Below are positions 55,815-64,000 of a DNA stretch of 64,000 nt, piece after piece (within the stretch, counting starts at the first letter, position 1; the number at the start of each line of letters is the position of its first letter). Location: positions 42,061 through 106,060 of IMG/VR virus record IMGVR_UViG_3300031963_011573. One strand, given 5' to 3'. The notes beneath the pieces were generated by a model. It did no database searches, was not told where the DNA came from, and was given only the letters and a program-made list of their open reading frames with translations. The DNA is from a virus. Both the position numbers and the translations under genes were made by a program.

Positions 55815-58800
55815 ATGGCACAACAATTATCCAAAACAGGAATAACTTCCCTTGGAACCATTAGACCTGGACATGTTTCCCAATCAATAGATGCATTTAC
55901 CGGAATAGAGGCATACGATATTTCCCTTTCAGGTTCATTTAATATGACTGGTTCAATTAATGGACAACCTGGAGTTGTAAATCCATTAACAGCTTCATTT
56001 GCTGTATCATCCTCACGTGCTGTTTCTTCTTCATTTACTGTTTCCTCTTCATTTGCTGTAACAGCTTCATATGCTCCAAACTTTGCAAATACCGACCTAA
56101 CTTTAAATAATGATAGAACACATGATTTAAATGGTTATGATCTTTTCTTTTCTGAAGATGGTAATAATTTTGGTTACACTTCTTTTGGAATTTTTGGTGG
56201 AGGATCTCCTAATAGTGGATTGGGTTCATTTCAAGTTAATGGAGGTACTGATTCTACATTTACTGTAACTAATACATTTTTAAGATTATTACAATTAGAT
56301 AATCAATTTATAGTCAACGGTACTGAAACTACAGTTAATGAACAAGGTTATCCAGTTGATTTTAGAGTAGAAAGTGATAATCAAACCCACATGCTTTTTG
56401 TAAGTGGAAGTGCTAACAGAATAGGTATTGCAAAATCTAATCCAAACTCTACTTTAGATATTAGTGGAAGTGTACTTGTAACAGGTTCATTAACAATATC
56501 TGGTTCAAGCACATTTACAAATATAGGACTTGCCCTATTTACAGGATCTGTACTTATATCAGGTTCTATTACAGGGTCAGAAGGTGTTACAAACCCATTA
56601 ACTGCATCATATGCTATAACAGCTTCATATGCTTTAAATAGTGGAGTAACAATTGATACTGGTTCATTTGTTTTAACATCCTCATTTAACTCATTTACAG
56701 GATCTTACAATACAGGATCATTTACAGGATCATTTAGTGGTTCATTTAATGGTACTTCATCTTGGGCTTTAAATTCAACAACATCATCTTTTATAACAGC
56801 ATCTAATGTTTATGGTCCGTATGGTTCAAATAGTGTAATATCATCTTCATACGCTATAACAGCCTCACACGCTTTAAATGTTGTTTCTTCTCCAATTCAA
56901 ACATCCGGTACAACTTTATATTCTACAAATCCTGGAACTGCTTTTTTCTCAACAAATAATGGAATATTTTTTGGGGGAAATGCTGGTTATGGTGCTTCTA
57001 ATTCAATTCAAGCTGTTTTTATAGGCCCCTCAGCTGGTACTAATGCTCCAAATACACCATATTCTATATTTTTAGGTGCTAATGCTGGTGCTAATGCAGC
57101 CAATTCCTCAAATTCTAACTTTTTAGGTGAATCTGCAGGAAATCAAGCTACCGGAGCTTCAAATTCAAATTTCTTAGGATACAATACAGGATATCAAGCT
57201 ACAGGAGCAACAGGATCAAATTTTTTAGGATACAATACAGGTAATAGGGCAATCAGTGCATCAAATTCAAACTTATTCGGATACCAAACAGGCCGCTCAG
57301 GTTCATGGGGTAGTATAGGTTCAAACAATATTATCATAGGAACTAATATTTCCCTACCAAACGCTAGAAACAACTCAATCAACTTAGGTGGTATCATATT
57401 TGCAACTGGTTCATATTCAACAACTTCCGGAGATACTTACACAGGAAGCCAAGCAAATTCACGCGTAGGTATTGCAAAAGATTATCCAAACTCAACACTA
57501 GATGTAGCAGGTAATACTACCATAACAGGCTCACTTATTGTAACAGGTTCTATAACAGGATCAAATGGGGTCATAAACCCATTAACTGCATCATATGCTA
57601 TAACTGCATCTTATGTTGAAAGTGGTTCATATGCTTTATCAAGTTCATATGCTTTAAGTTCATCTTATGCTTTAACATCATCATATGCAAATGCTGCTTT
57701 GAGTGCATCTTACGCTGAAACTGCATCCTATTCACAAACCGCTTCCGATATTTTAGTTTATGTTAAAAACCAAACAGGATTTAACATTGCAAAAGGTACA
57801 GTAGTTAGAATAGCAAATGTAGGTAATTCAAGTGATATCCCACGTGTTACTACTGCTTCATATGAAAACGATTCAAACTCAGCAAATACATTAGGTATTA
57901 CTACACAACTTATTACAAATGGTAGTGAGGGATACGTAATAACTGAAGGAGTTTTAAAAGGAATAGATACAACAAACTATACCGGAGGTCAACTTCTATA
58001 TTTAGGTGCAACAGGCTCAATTACAGGTTCTGCCCCTTTAGCCCCATTACACTCAGTACGTTTAGGTGAGGTAGTTAGAGATCAAACAAATAACGGTTCA
58101 ATTTATGTTCGTATAGATAATGGAGTTGAACTTGGAGAATTACATGATGTTAGAGATACTACAACAACAGGTTCATATGGTGATTTATTAGTGAAAAGTG
58201 GAAGTGTATGGACCAATTCAAAACAATTAACTGGTTCATATGCTATAACAGGTAGTTTAACTATATCTGGTTCAAGCACATTTACAAATATAGGCCCATC
58301 AATATTTAGTGGTAGCGTTGATATAAGTGGATCCCAAACATTTACAGGCACATCAGCATTTTATGGTAATCACACATTAAGTGGTAGCAATACTATTACA
58401 GGTAATACTATAATGAGTGGTAGTATAACTGTTAGTGGATCTTCTGATTTTAAAAATAGTTTATTTACTGTAACTGGTTCATCCTTTTTTAAAGGAACAC
58501 ATCAAGTTAGTGGAAGTACTACAATAACAGGATCATTAAATGTAACTGGAGACATAAATGTAATAAGTGGATCCTCATTTACAAGATGGGGCAATAAATT
58601 ATTTAATTATGGTCAATTTGCCCATTCATCTTCAATTTCAGTAACAGCAAACACCTCAGCATCATTTGCATTTACAACAACTAATTTTAACGAAGGTATA
58701 AGTGTAGTTAGTGGTAGTAGATTAACATTTGAAAATACAGGATTATACGATATACAATTTACAGCTATAGCTAACCAAGGAATAGGAACACCTAATTTAC

Positions 58801-59036
58801 ATGTATGGTTTAGAAAAACAGGATCCAACATTGATAATTCTGATACAGTTGTACAATTACAAAATAACTCACAAACTGTATTAGCTTGGGATTTTTCACA
58901 CCCTTTTACCGCAGGTGAATATGCAGAGATATGGTACCATTCCTCCACTACAAATACCTCTTTCCCTGCAGCAGTAGCCGGAAGTGGTTTCCCTTCCTCT
59001 CCTTCAGTTAGGGTAACAGTAACACAAATAGCATAA
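55815..59036 (+). CDS. Very large ASY-repeat tail fibre
   Basis: A 1073-residue fibre. The anchor (HVSQSIDAFTGIEAYDISLS, GSFNMTGSING) is shared with 6488 and 59068. Then come ASFAVSSSRAVSSS repeats, a beta domain, ITGSLTISGSSTFTNIG units, a Gly/Asn-rich region with GYNTGYQATGATGSNFLGY repeats (about 430-490, a beta-helix-like array), and the VKNQTGFNIAKGTVVRIANV domain (about 653-780) seen alone at 50569. The C-terminal 150 residues (SFTRWGNKLFNYGQFAHSSS, then FENTGLYDIQFTAIANQ) resemble a C1q/TNF-like jelly-roll tip. Likely a main receptor-binding fibre. Confidence 0.8.
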   Translation: MAQQLSKTGITSLGTIRPGHVSQSIDAFTGIEAYDISLSGSFNMTGSINGQPGVVNPLTASFAVSSSRAVSSSFTVSSSFAVTASYAPNFANTDLTLNNDRTHDLNGYDLFFSEDGNNFGYTSFGIFGGGSPNSGLGSFQVNGGTDSTFTVTNTFLRLLQLDNQFIVNGTETTVNEQGYPVDFRVESDNQTHMLFVSGSANRIGIAKSNPNSTLDISGSVLVTGSLTISGSSTFTNIGLALFTGSVLISGSITGSEGVTNPLTASYAITASYALNSGVTIDTGSFVLTSSFNSFTGSYNTGSFTGSFSGSFNGTSSWALNSTTSSFITASNVYGPYGSNSVISSSYAITASHALNVVSSPIQTSGTTLYSTNPGTAFFSTNNGIFFGGNAGYGASNSIQAVFIGPSAGTNAPNTPYSIFLGANAGANAANSSNSNFLGESAGNQATGASNSNFLGYNTGYQATGATGSNFLGYNTGNRAISASNSNLFGYQTGRSGSWGSIGSNNIIIGTNISLPNARNNSINLGGIIFATGSYSTTSGDTYTGSQANSRVGIAKDYPNSTLDVAGNTTITGSLIVTGSITGSNGVINPLTASYAITASYVESGSYALSSSYALSSSYALTSSYANAALSASYAETASYSQTASDILVYVKNQTGFNIAKGTVVRIANVGNSSDIPRVTTASYENDSNSANTLGITTQLITNGSEGYVITEGVLKGIDTTNYTGGQLLYLGATGSITGSAPLAPLHSVRLGEVVRDQTNNGSIYVRIDNGVELGELHDVRDTTTTGSYGDLLVKSGSVWTNSKQLTGSYAITGSLTISGSSTFTNIGPSIFSGSVDISGSQTFTGTSAFYGNHTLSGSNTITGNTIMSGSITVSGSSDFKNSLFTVTGSSFFKGTHQVSGSTTITGSLNVTGDINVISGSSFTRWGNKLFNYGQFAHSSSISVTANTSASFAFTTTNFNEGISVVSGSRLTFENTGLYDIQFTAIANQGIGTPNLHVWFRKTGSNIDNSDTVVQLQNNSQTVLAWDFSHPFTAGEYAEIWYHSSTTNTSFPAAVAGSGFPSSPSVRVTVTQIA

Positions 59037-59051
59037 TTGAAATAAACAACC

Positions 59052-59062
59052 ATATTTATAAT
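59052..59062 (+). promoter_or_regulatory. Candidate phage promoter motif before the 59068 fibre
   Basis: ATATTTATAAT lies 5 bases before the ATG at 59068. Site and spacing match those at 55799 exactly, and the two genes share their first codons. Confidence 0.5.
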
Positions 59063-59067
59063 AAAAA

Positions 59068-59532
59068 ATGGCAAAACAATTAAGCAAACAAGATATAGTA
59101 ACCCGTAAAGTAGTTAGACCTTGGCATGTTTCCCAATCCGTAGATGCTTTTACAGGTATAGAAGCATATGATATTACAATATCTGGTTCATTAACTTTAA
59201 CAGGTTCTCTTGCCATTAATGGGTTAACCACTGCATCTCAAGCAAATGTATTAACAATTGATTCCTCAACTGGCCAAGTATATTATACTGCTTCTTCAGC
59301 TGTTGGTGGAGGTGGAGGTGGTGGAGGTGGAGGATTAGATATCGAAACTATCACTATTGATATTTATGCTGGATATTATGAAGAAATTTCATATGATTCC
59401 CCAGATTCACTTAATTATATGTTTGCTGGAGAAAACTTAATTTTATATGGTGGAAATACTTCAATATCAGCTATAAATCTTTCGGATGGTAGTTATTTAA
59501 TTTACCCTAGATCAAGTGCAGTTCCTGCATAA
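59068..59532 (+). CDS. Short fibre with the shared anchor module and Gly-rich hinge
   Basis: A 154-residue protein. Residues 1-50 (KQLSKQDIVTRKVVRPWHVS, then QSVDAFTGIEAYDITISGSL) are the anchor shared with 55815 and 6488. A SNVLTIDSSTGQVYYTASS-like segment leads to a run of ten Gly (about 78-87) that should be flexible, followed by a small beta domain ending LSDGSYLIYPRSSAVPA. It could be a minimal fibre or a competing isoform on the same attachment site. Function inferred. Confidence 0.6.
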   Translation: MAKQLSKQDIVTRKVVRPWHVSQSVDAFTGIEAYDITISGSLTLTGSLAINGLTTASQANVLTIDSSTGQVYYTASSAVGGGGGGGGGGLDIETITIDIYAGYYEEISYDSPDSLNYMFAGENLILYGGNTSISAINLSDGSYLIYPRSSAVPA

Positions 59533-59561
59533 AACTTATTAATTTTTAATATATTTAAAAA

Positions 59562-59906
59562 ATGGCCATAAAAAAATCATACCCAGAAGATATTTTTTTA
59601 CCAACAGGCACCCAAATAGTTGCAAATACATATCAAATTAGATATGGTACTGTTGGTTCTTATTCTTCATTAATGAGTGCAGCAACTTTAGAAACAATGC
59701 ATGGGATTAGAATAACTCCAAGTAATTATACATTTGCTGGAAACCCTGAAATTGAATATACAGATTTTTTACTTGAAACAGGATTAAATAGTGTTACATA
59801 TACTATCAATCAACGAGTATTTATAAAATTTAAAGTTTTATATCCAAATTCTAAAGAAGTTAATATAGTATTTGTTATTAAAACTGGAATTCCACCATCA
59901 CCATAA
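59562..59906 (+). CDS. Small beta-rich virion protein
   Basis: A 114-residue protein: KKSYPEDIFLPTGTQIVANT, TVGSYSSLMSAATLETMHGI and NQRVFIKFKVLYPNSKEVNI. No recognised family. It follows the Gly-hinge fibre by 29 bases and has no obvious promoter motif, so it probably shares a transcript with 59068. A virion role is inferred from position only. Confidence 0.4.
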   Translation: MAIKKSYPEDIFLPTGTQIVANTYQIRYGTVGSYSSLMSAATLETMHGIRITPSNYTFAGNPEIEYTDFLLETGLNSVTYTINQRVFIKFKVLYPNSKEVNIVFVIKTGIPPSP

Positions 59907-59969
59907 ATTTACATTTGGAAAATTATATTTTCTTTCATAAATTATAAACCAATTTAAAATAAATAAATT

Positions 59970-60233
59970 ATGTCAATAGTTACAGAAAAACAGTTTTTAA
60001 CCCAAGAAGAGTTACAAACACTTAAAACCATTCAAAATGGTACGCAATCCCTAATTTTAGAGTTAGGTGAAATAGAAATGATAAAAATTCAAATTGAAAA
60101 TCGCTACAACAGCGCAAAAGAATTTTTACAAAATCTTTCAAACCAAGAGATAGAATTCACAAAATCTATTTCTGACAAATATGGAAAAGCCTCAATCAAC
60201 CCAGAAACTGGTGAAATTACCAAAATGGATTAA
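59970..60233 (+). CDS. Small coiled-coil protein
   Basis: An 87-residue helical protein (LTQEELQTLKTIQNGTQSLI, then LGEIEMIKIQIENRYNSAKE and FLQNLSNQEIEFTKSISDKY). The end GKASINPETGEITKMD is a short conserved beta tail. It resembles a small coiled-coil protein common in T4-like phages, without assigned function. The 63 bases before it hold no gene. It is followed by the homing endonuclease. Confidence 0.5.
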   Translation: MSIVTEKQFLTQEELQTLKTIQNGTQSLILELGEIEMIKIQIENRYNSAKEFLQNLSNQEIEFTKSISDKYGKASINPETGEITKMD

Positions 60234-60251
60234 TTTGAGAATATTTATACC

Positions 60252-60262
60252 ATATTTATAAT
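60252..60262 (+). promoter_or_regulatory. Candidate phage promoter motif before the homing endonuclease, with an upstream half copy
   Basis: ATATTTATAAT ends 2 bases before the ATG at 60265. A second ATATTTATA at 60241-60249 lies 2 bases upstream, so the site is nearly duplicated. Confidence 0.45.
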
Positions 60263-60264
60263 AG

Positions 60265-60918
60265 ATGAACATTACTTACATTTATTTAATAGAATTATCT
60301 TCTGGTGAGGTTTATATTGGTAAAACAGTTAATCCAAAATCAAGAAAATATGGCCATATTTTAAAATATGGGAAAGATATTAAATATTGGGTAATAGATG
60401 AAATTTCCTCAATCGATTCTAAAAATTGGAAACCTCTTGAATCCTATTGGATAGAACAATTTAGACAATGGGGTTTTAAAATAGCAAATAAAAATAATGG
60501 AGGAGGCGGCCCATCAAAAAAATCCCCAGAATCTATTAGAAAAATGGTAAGTAAACTTAAAAAAAATATCTACCAATATGATTTAAAAGGAAATTTGATT
60601 AAAACATGGGATAGTATAAAAGAAGCTAAAATAGCAACTGGAGTAGATATTGATGGTTGTTTAAAAGGTAAAACAAAAATTGCAGGAAATTCAATTTGGA
60701 AATATAACCTAGAAACAAATTTTTCCTATCATTTAACCCCAAAACAAGGAAATACAGTATACCAGTATTCATTAGATAACAAATTTGTTAAAATTTGGAA
60801 AAGTGCTAATGAAGCTGAAAAATTTTTAAATAATAAAATAGGAGATAACATAGCAGCATGTTGTAGAGGAAAACAAAAAACAGCTTATGGGTATCTATGG
60901 ACTTATAAAATAAATTAA
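60265..60918 (+). CDS. GIY-YIG homing endonuclease with NUMOD1-like repeats
   Basis: A 217-residue free-standing homing endonuclease. GIY-YIG domain: ITYIYLIELSSGEVYIGKT (3-21), catalytic Glu in WKPLESYWIEQFR (about 61-64). Then come a NNGGGGPSKKSPESIRKM linker and two DNA-recognition repeats: YQYDLKGNLIKTWDSIKEA and YQYSLDNKFVKIWKSANEA, each followed by a GCLKGK/ACCRGK motif. It lies between a small coiled-coil gene and the tail sheath, and starts behind its own promoter-like motif. It probably spreads between related phages at this intergenic site. Confidence 0.85.
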   Translation: MNITYIYLIELSSGEVYIGKTVNPKSRKYGHILKYGKDIKYWVIDEISSIDSKNWKPLESYWIEQFRQWGFKIANKNNGGGGPSKKSPESIRKMVSKLKKNIYQYDLKGNLIKTWDSIKEAKIATGVDIDGCLKGKTKIAGNSIWKYNLETNFSYHLTPKQGNTVYQYSLDNKFVKIWKSANEAEKFLNNKIGDNIAACCRGKQKTAYGYLWTYKIN

Positions 60919-60931
60919 AATAAAATAAATA

Positions 60932-62932
60932 ATGGCTGAAGTAATTGTCTCACCTGGCGTATTAGCTATAGAAAATGATCAATCCTTTATCACTGAAGGA
61001 CCTATACAAGCGGGTGCCGCTATTATAGGACCTACTGTAAAAGGTAAAGTAGGTATCCCTGTATTATGTACAACATATAGTGATTATCTGAACAAATTTG
61101 GTTCTACTTTTTTAAGCGGTAGCCAAACATATTCATATTTTACCTCTATTTCAGCATACAACTACTTTAATAATGGAGGGAATACACTATTGGTAACAAG
61201 AGTAGTAAGTGGAACATTTTCTCCTGCTACATCTTCTGTTATTCCTTCATCAAATGCTGCTACATTTGCTTCTGCTTCTTTAGACTTAACAGATGCAGTA
61301 ACAACATCATATTCAGCCTCTATTAACGGTGTAAATATCTTACTTTCAGGTTCATCTACTTTAGATGTATTTAACAATGCTTCTGCTTCTATAAATAGCA
61401 ATGTTACAATAGATTCTACCGCATCTTATTCTGCTCCAAATTTAGTATTAACTGCTCTTAACTCAAATGGATTAGCAGGTAATTCATATTATTATATTTC
61501 TGGAAGTACAACAACATATTTTTCTGGAGGTTCAAACACTGAAGTATTTGCTTTAGAGACATTATCTGAAGGTGAAATCATGAACAGTTCAGGTTCATTA
61601 TATGCTAATGGAACTTTAGAAAACGGAACAGCAGATAATCTAAGATGGCAAATTGTTTCACCAAACGTAAACAACGGAACATTTACCTTACTTATTCGTC
61701 AAGGTAATGATTCAACCAATTCCCCATCTATTTTAGAAACATGGTCAAATTTATCACTTGATCCATTTGCCTCAAACTACATAGAAAGAGTAATAGGAAA
61801 CCAATACGAACAAGTTCAACAAGATAATGGCGAATACTATGTTCAACTAAATGGAGAATATAGAAACCAATCTCGATATGTTCGTATTAAACAAGTTAAT
61901 TTAACCACCCCAAATTATTTTGACAATACAGGTAACCCAAAACCACAATATACTGGTTCTTTACCTACAGCCTCTTTAGGTGTATTTGGTGGAGCTGAAG
62001 GTAAAAATGTTGCCCCAAGTGGTGCATATTATGAAAATATTTCAGATTTAAATATTCAAGGCCTACAAGCAAGTGCCTATACAGAATCTATTTCATTGTT
62101 AGCTAACCAAGATGCTTACCAATACAATTTGATTACAGCACCTGGTTTAATTGCAGATGGTACAAATTTCCCATCACATGCCTCCGCTGTATCGCAATTA
62201 CTTAGTGTAGTGCAAAGTAGAGGAGATTCAATGACCATACTTGATTTAGTAGGATATGGCTCAAACATTTTACCTGTTACAACAAATGCAATAACATATG
62301 ATACTTCATATGCTGCTGCTTATTGGCCTTGGGTTCAAACAATTGACCCAAACTCGGGAAGACAAGTTTGGGTACCTGCCTCTGTTATGATACCTGGGGT
62401 ATATGCATTTAATGATAGTGTAGCAGAACCTTGGTTTGCTCCTGCTGGAACTAACCGTGGAGTAATGTCTACTGTTATTAGGGCAGAACGTTACCTAACT
62501 CAAGGAAATAGAGATTTATTATATGAAAGTAATGTTAACTCAATTGCAACTTTTCCTAATACAGGAGTAACAGTATTTGGTCAAAAGACATTGCAAAAGA
62601 AATCAAGTGCTCTTGATCGTGTGAATGTAAGAAGATTACTTATTGAGTTGAAAAATTATATTTCACAAGTAGCAGATACTTTAGTATTTGAACAAAACAC
62701 AGTAACTACAAGAAATAATTTCTTAGCTCAAGTAAACCCATATTTGGCTTCTGTTCAACAAAGAGAAGGTTTAACAGCATTTAAAGTAGTAATGGATGAA
62801 TCAAATAATACTCCTACTACAATAGACAACAACCAGCTGATAGGACAAATATATTTACAACCAACAAGAACAGCAGAATTTATTCTATTAGACTTTAACA
62901 TACTTCCCACAGGAGCTACTTTTCCTGCTTAA
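60932..62932 (+). CDS. gp18: Tail sheath protein, T4 gp18 type
   Basis: A 666-residue protein, close to T4 gp18 (659). The start, AEVIVSPGVLAIENDQSFIT then GPIQAGAAIIGPTVKGKVGI, is the conserved N-terminal arm; the C-terminal region has RLLIELKNYISQVADTLVFE, NPYLASVQQREGLTAFKVVM and a final GQIYLQPTRTAEFILLDFNI strand, the pattern of the contractile sheath. Residues 400-480 form the core fold. The sheath contracts to drive the tube through the host envelope. A shifted paralogue follows 46 bases downstream. Confidence 0.9.
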   Translation: MAEVIVSPGVLAIENDQSFITEGPIQAGAAIIGPTVKGKVGIPVLCTTYSDYLNKFGSTFLSGSQTYSYFTSISAYNYFNNGGNTLLVTRVVSGTFSPATSSVIPSSNAATFASASLDLTDAVTTSYSASINGVNILLSGSSTLDVFNNASASINSNVTIDSTASYSAPNLVLTALNSNGLAGNSYYYISGSTTTYFSGGSNTEVFALETLSEGEIMNSSGSLYANGTLENGTADNLRWQIVSPNVNNGTFTLLIRQGNDSTNSPSILETWSNLSLDPFASNYIERVIGNQYEQVQQDNGEYYVQLNGEYRNQSRYVRIKQVNLTTPNYFDNTGNPKPQYTGSLPTASLGVFGGAEGKNVAPSGAYYENISDLNIQGLQASAYTESISLLANQDAYQYNLITAPGLIADGTNFPSHASAVSQLLSVVQSRGDSMTILDLVGYGSNILPVTTNAITYDTSYAAAYWPWVQTIDPNSGRQVWVPASVMIPGVYAFNDSVAEPWFAPAGTNRGVMSTVIRAERYLTQGNRDLLYESNVNSIATFPNTGVTVFGQKTLQKKSSALDRVNVRRLLIELKNYISQVADTLVFEQNTVTTRNNFLAQVNPYLASVQQREGLTAFKVVMDESNNTPTTIDNNQLIGQIYLQPTRTAEFILLDFNILPTGATFPA

Positions 62933-62956
62933 TAATGGATTTTAACAAGAAAATTA

Positions 62957-62967
62957 ATATTTATAAT
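62957..62967 (+). promoter_or_regulatory. Candidate phage promoter motif before the second sheath gene
   Basis: ATATTTATAAT lies 11 bases before the ATG at 62979. A second sheath promoter would allow separate expression of the two sheath paralogues. Confidence 0.45.
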
Positions 62968-62978
62968 AAAAAAATAAA

Positions 62979-63533
62979 ATGGCAAATTTTTCAATTTCCC
63001 CAGGGGTAACAATAAGTGAAATAGACAACACGTTTTTAACAGGCCAACCAGTACAAGCTGGTGCAGCTATTATAGGCCCTACAGTTAAAGGACCTGTAAA
63101 TGTTCCTACATTAGTTACATCATATTCTGATTATCAAAATTATTTTGGTGATACATTTACAAGTGGTGGTTTAGCTAATTCTTATTTTACTTCATTGGCA
63201 GCTTACAATTATTTTAATTATGGTGGTACTTCATTGCTTGTAACACGTGTAGTTAGTGGTTCTTATACCTCTGCAACTTCATCTATAGTAACAAATGATA
63301 TTTTATATGTTACTGGAGGATATGTAGATCCTGGATATGTAGGTGATAATATTTTTGAACTTGAAACCATTTCTGAAGGTGTAATCATGAACAATAATAT
63401 TACAGGAAGTGCAGGTGCATTACTTTCAGGAACTAAAGATAATGTAAGATTTGAAATCATCACCCCAAACACATCTTCAGGTACATTTACAGTATTGATA
63501 GAAGAGGAGATGATAGAACAAACAAGAAAATAA
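62979..63533 (+). CDS. Second tail sheath gene, N-terminal part before a frameshift
   Basis: A 184-codon frame that starts ANFSISPGVTISEIDNTFLT, then PVQAGAAIIGPTVKGPVNVP, a clear paralogue of the sheath at 60932. It follows the paralogue up to FTVLI near 63500 and then reads EEEMIEQTRK-stop, which has no match. The sheath sequence continues in another frame from 63500 (RRGDDRTNKKIILETW). One base is missing at about 63497-63500 compared with the paralogue (ATT-AGA expected, AT-AGA seen). Either the gene is broken, or this is a sequencing or assembly error. It is not a typical slippery site. Confidence 0.8.
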   Translation: MANFSISPGVTISEIDNTFLTGQPVQAGAAIIGPTVKGPVNVPTLVTSYSDYQNYFGDTFTSGGLANSYFTSLAAYNYFNYGGTSLLVTRVVSGSYTSATSSIVTNDILYVTGGYVDPGYVGDNIFELETISEGVIMNNNITGSAGALLSGTKDNVRFEIITPNTSSGTFTVLIEEEMIEQTRK

Positions 63534-64000
63534 TCCTTGAAACATGGAACAACGTAAGTTTAGATCCATATTCATCTCGTTATATTGCTAAAGTAATTGG
63601 TGATCAAAAACTCGTATATGATCAAGCAAACGAACAAATTGATGTAACTGGTGAATATCCAAACCAATCACGTTACGTTCGTGTCGCCGCAGTTAATAAC
63701 CCAACACCATTCTATTTAGACGCAAACGGACAACCAAAATCCCAATACACTGGTTCTATTCCTGTTGCCCAAAATGGTTTATTTGGAGGTGCTACAGGAG
63801 ATGTAATTGGTGGAGCAAATTTATACGAAAATATTACAGCAGGTAATACACAAGGTGTTAGCCCATCTGATTATGATGATGCAATTACAATCCTAAAAAA
63901 TAGAGATGCATACCAATTTAATGTATTATTTACTCCTGGTTTAACGAATGATTTACATACATCACAAATTTCAGAAATTATTCAAAACACACAAGATAGA
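63500..64000 (+). CDS. Second tail sheath gene, continuation after the frameshift, cut by the window edge
   Basis: This frame (first codon 63500) has no start codon but is open to the last base. It encodes IILETWNNVSLDPYSSRYIA, YPNQSRYVRVAAVN, QPKSQYTGSIPVAQNGLFGG and DAYQFNVLFTPGLTND, each matching the sheath at 60932 (ILETWSNLSLDPFASNYIER and so on). It is therefore the body of the same second sheath gene displaced by one base. Its end lies beyond the window. Confidence 0.8.

Noticed and set aside
63490-63510. Programmed -1 frameshift in the second sheath gene.
   Set aside because: No slippery heptamer of the XXXYYYZ type is present at the break; a lost base explains the sequence better.

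Overview
The window is a stretch of a large T4-superfamily myovirus genome, AT-rich and almost entirely coded on the + strand. Head and tail genes fix the identity: large terminase (25217), portal (26820), T4 gp21-type prohead protease (31983), acidic scaffold (32804), a gp23-type major capsid protein that keeps the VQPMN segment (34245), gp13/gp14-type neck proteins (37221, 39099) and tail sheath (60932). The host is probably a member of the Bacteroidota: starts lie behind A-rich leaders with almost no Shine-Dalgarno sequences, one promoter-like site fits the Bacteroidota -33/-7 pattern, and several proteins resemble flavobacterial-phage families. The host call is inference. I recognised no tRNA, integrase or CRISPR array.

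Layout. 1-7.9 kb: baseplate and fibre genes, starting inside a giant structural gene that is open at the left edge and ending with an S74-chaperone fibre. 8-10.1 kb: GIY-YIG-like nuclease, DnaG-type primase and a PD-(D/E)XK nuclease. 10.1-24.6 kb: a dense run of small genes, including a metallophosphoesterase, two P-loop proteins, a ParB-like protein, an ART-like protein, an FAD oxidoreductase and many unknowns. 24.6-36 kb: packaging and capsid module. 36-40.3 kb: decoration and neck. 40.4-44.9 kb: coiled-coil fibre and two tandem leucine-rich-repeat proteins. 44.9-46.7 kb: the only minus-strand genes (DUF2827-like glycosyltransferase and J-domain protein). 46.7-59.9 kb: a tail completion candidate and a very large modular adhesin cluster (fibres built on ASYxxxASY repeats, two LamG proteins, one Lcl/DUF1566-type protein). 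60-64 kb: a homing endonuclease and two tandem tail sheath genes, the second broken by a one-base frameshift and cut by the right edge.

Two patterns stand out. First, at least eleven otherwise unrelated proteins between 10.1 and 30.2 kb begin with the same kind of short amphipathic peptide ending in an (L/I)xE tripeptide. That is the form of the T4 capsid-targeting sequence and the gp21 protease cleavage site, and this phage encodes a gp21 homologue. The set includes a HExxH metalloprotease-like protein, a ParB-like protein, an ART-like protein and Cys-rich proteins, so it may be a packaged set of internal head proteins delivered with the DNA. Second, a motif close to ATAYKTATAATA lies directly upstream of about 23 start codons, in the sense orientation on both strands. 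It is often so close to the ATG that the transcripts would be leaderless or nearly so; it is a candidate phage-specific promoter.

Family names come from recognition of motifs and gene order. No database search was run.
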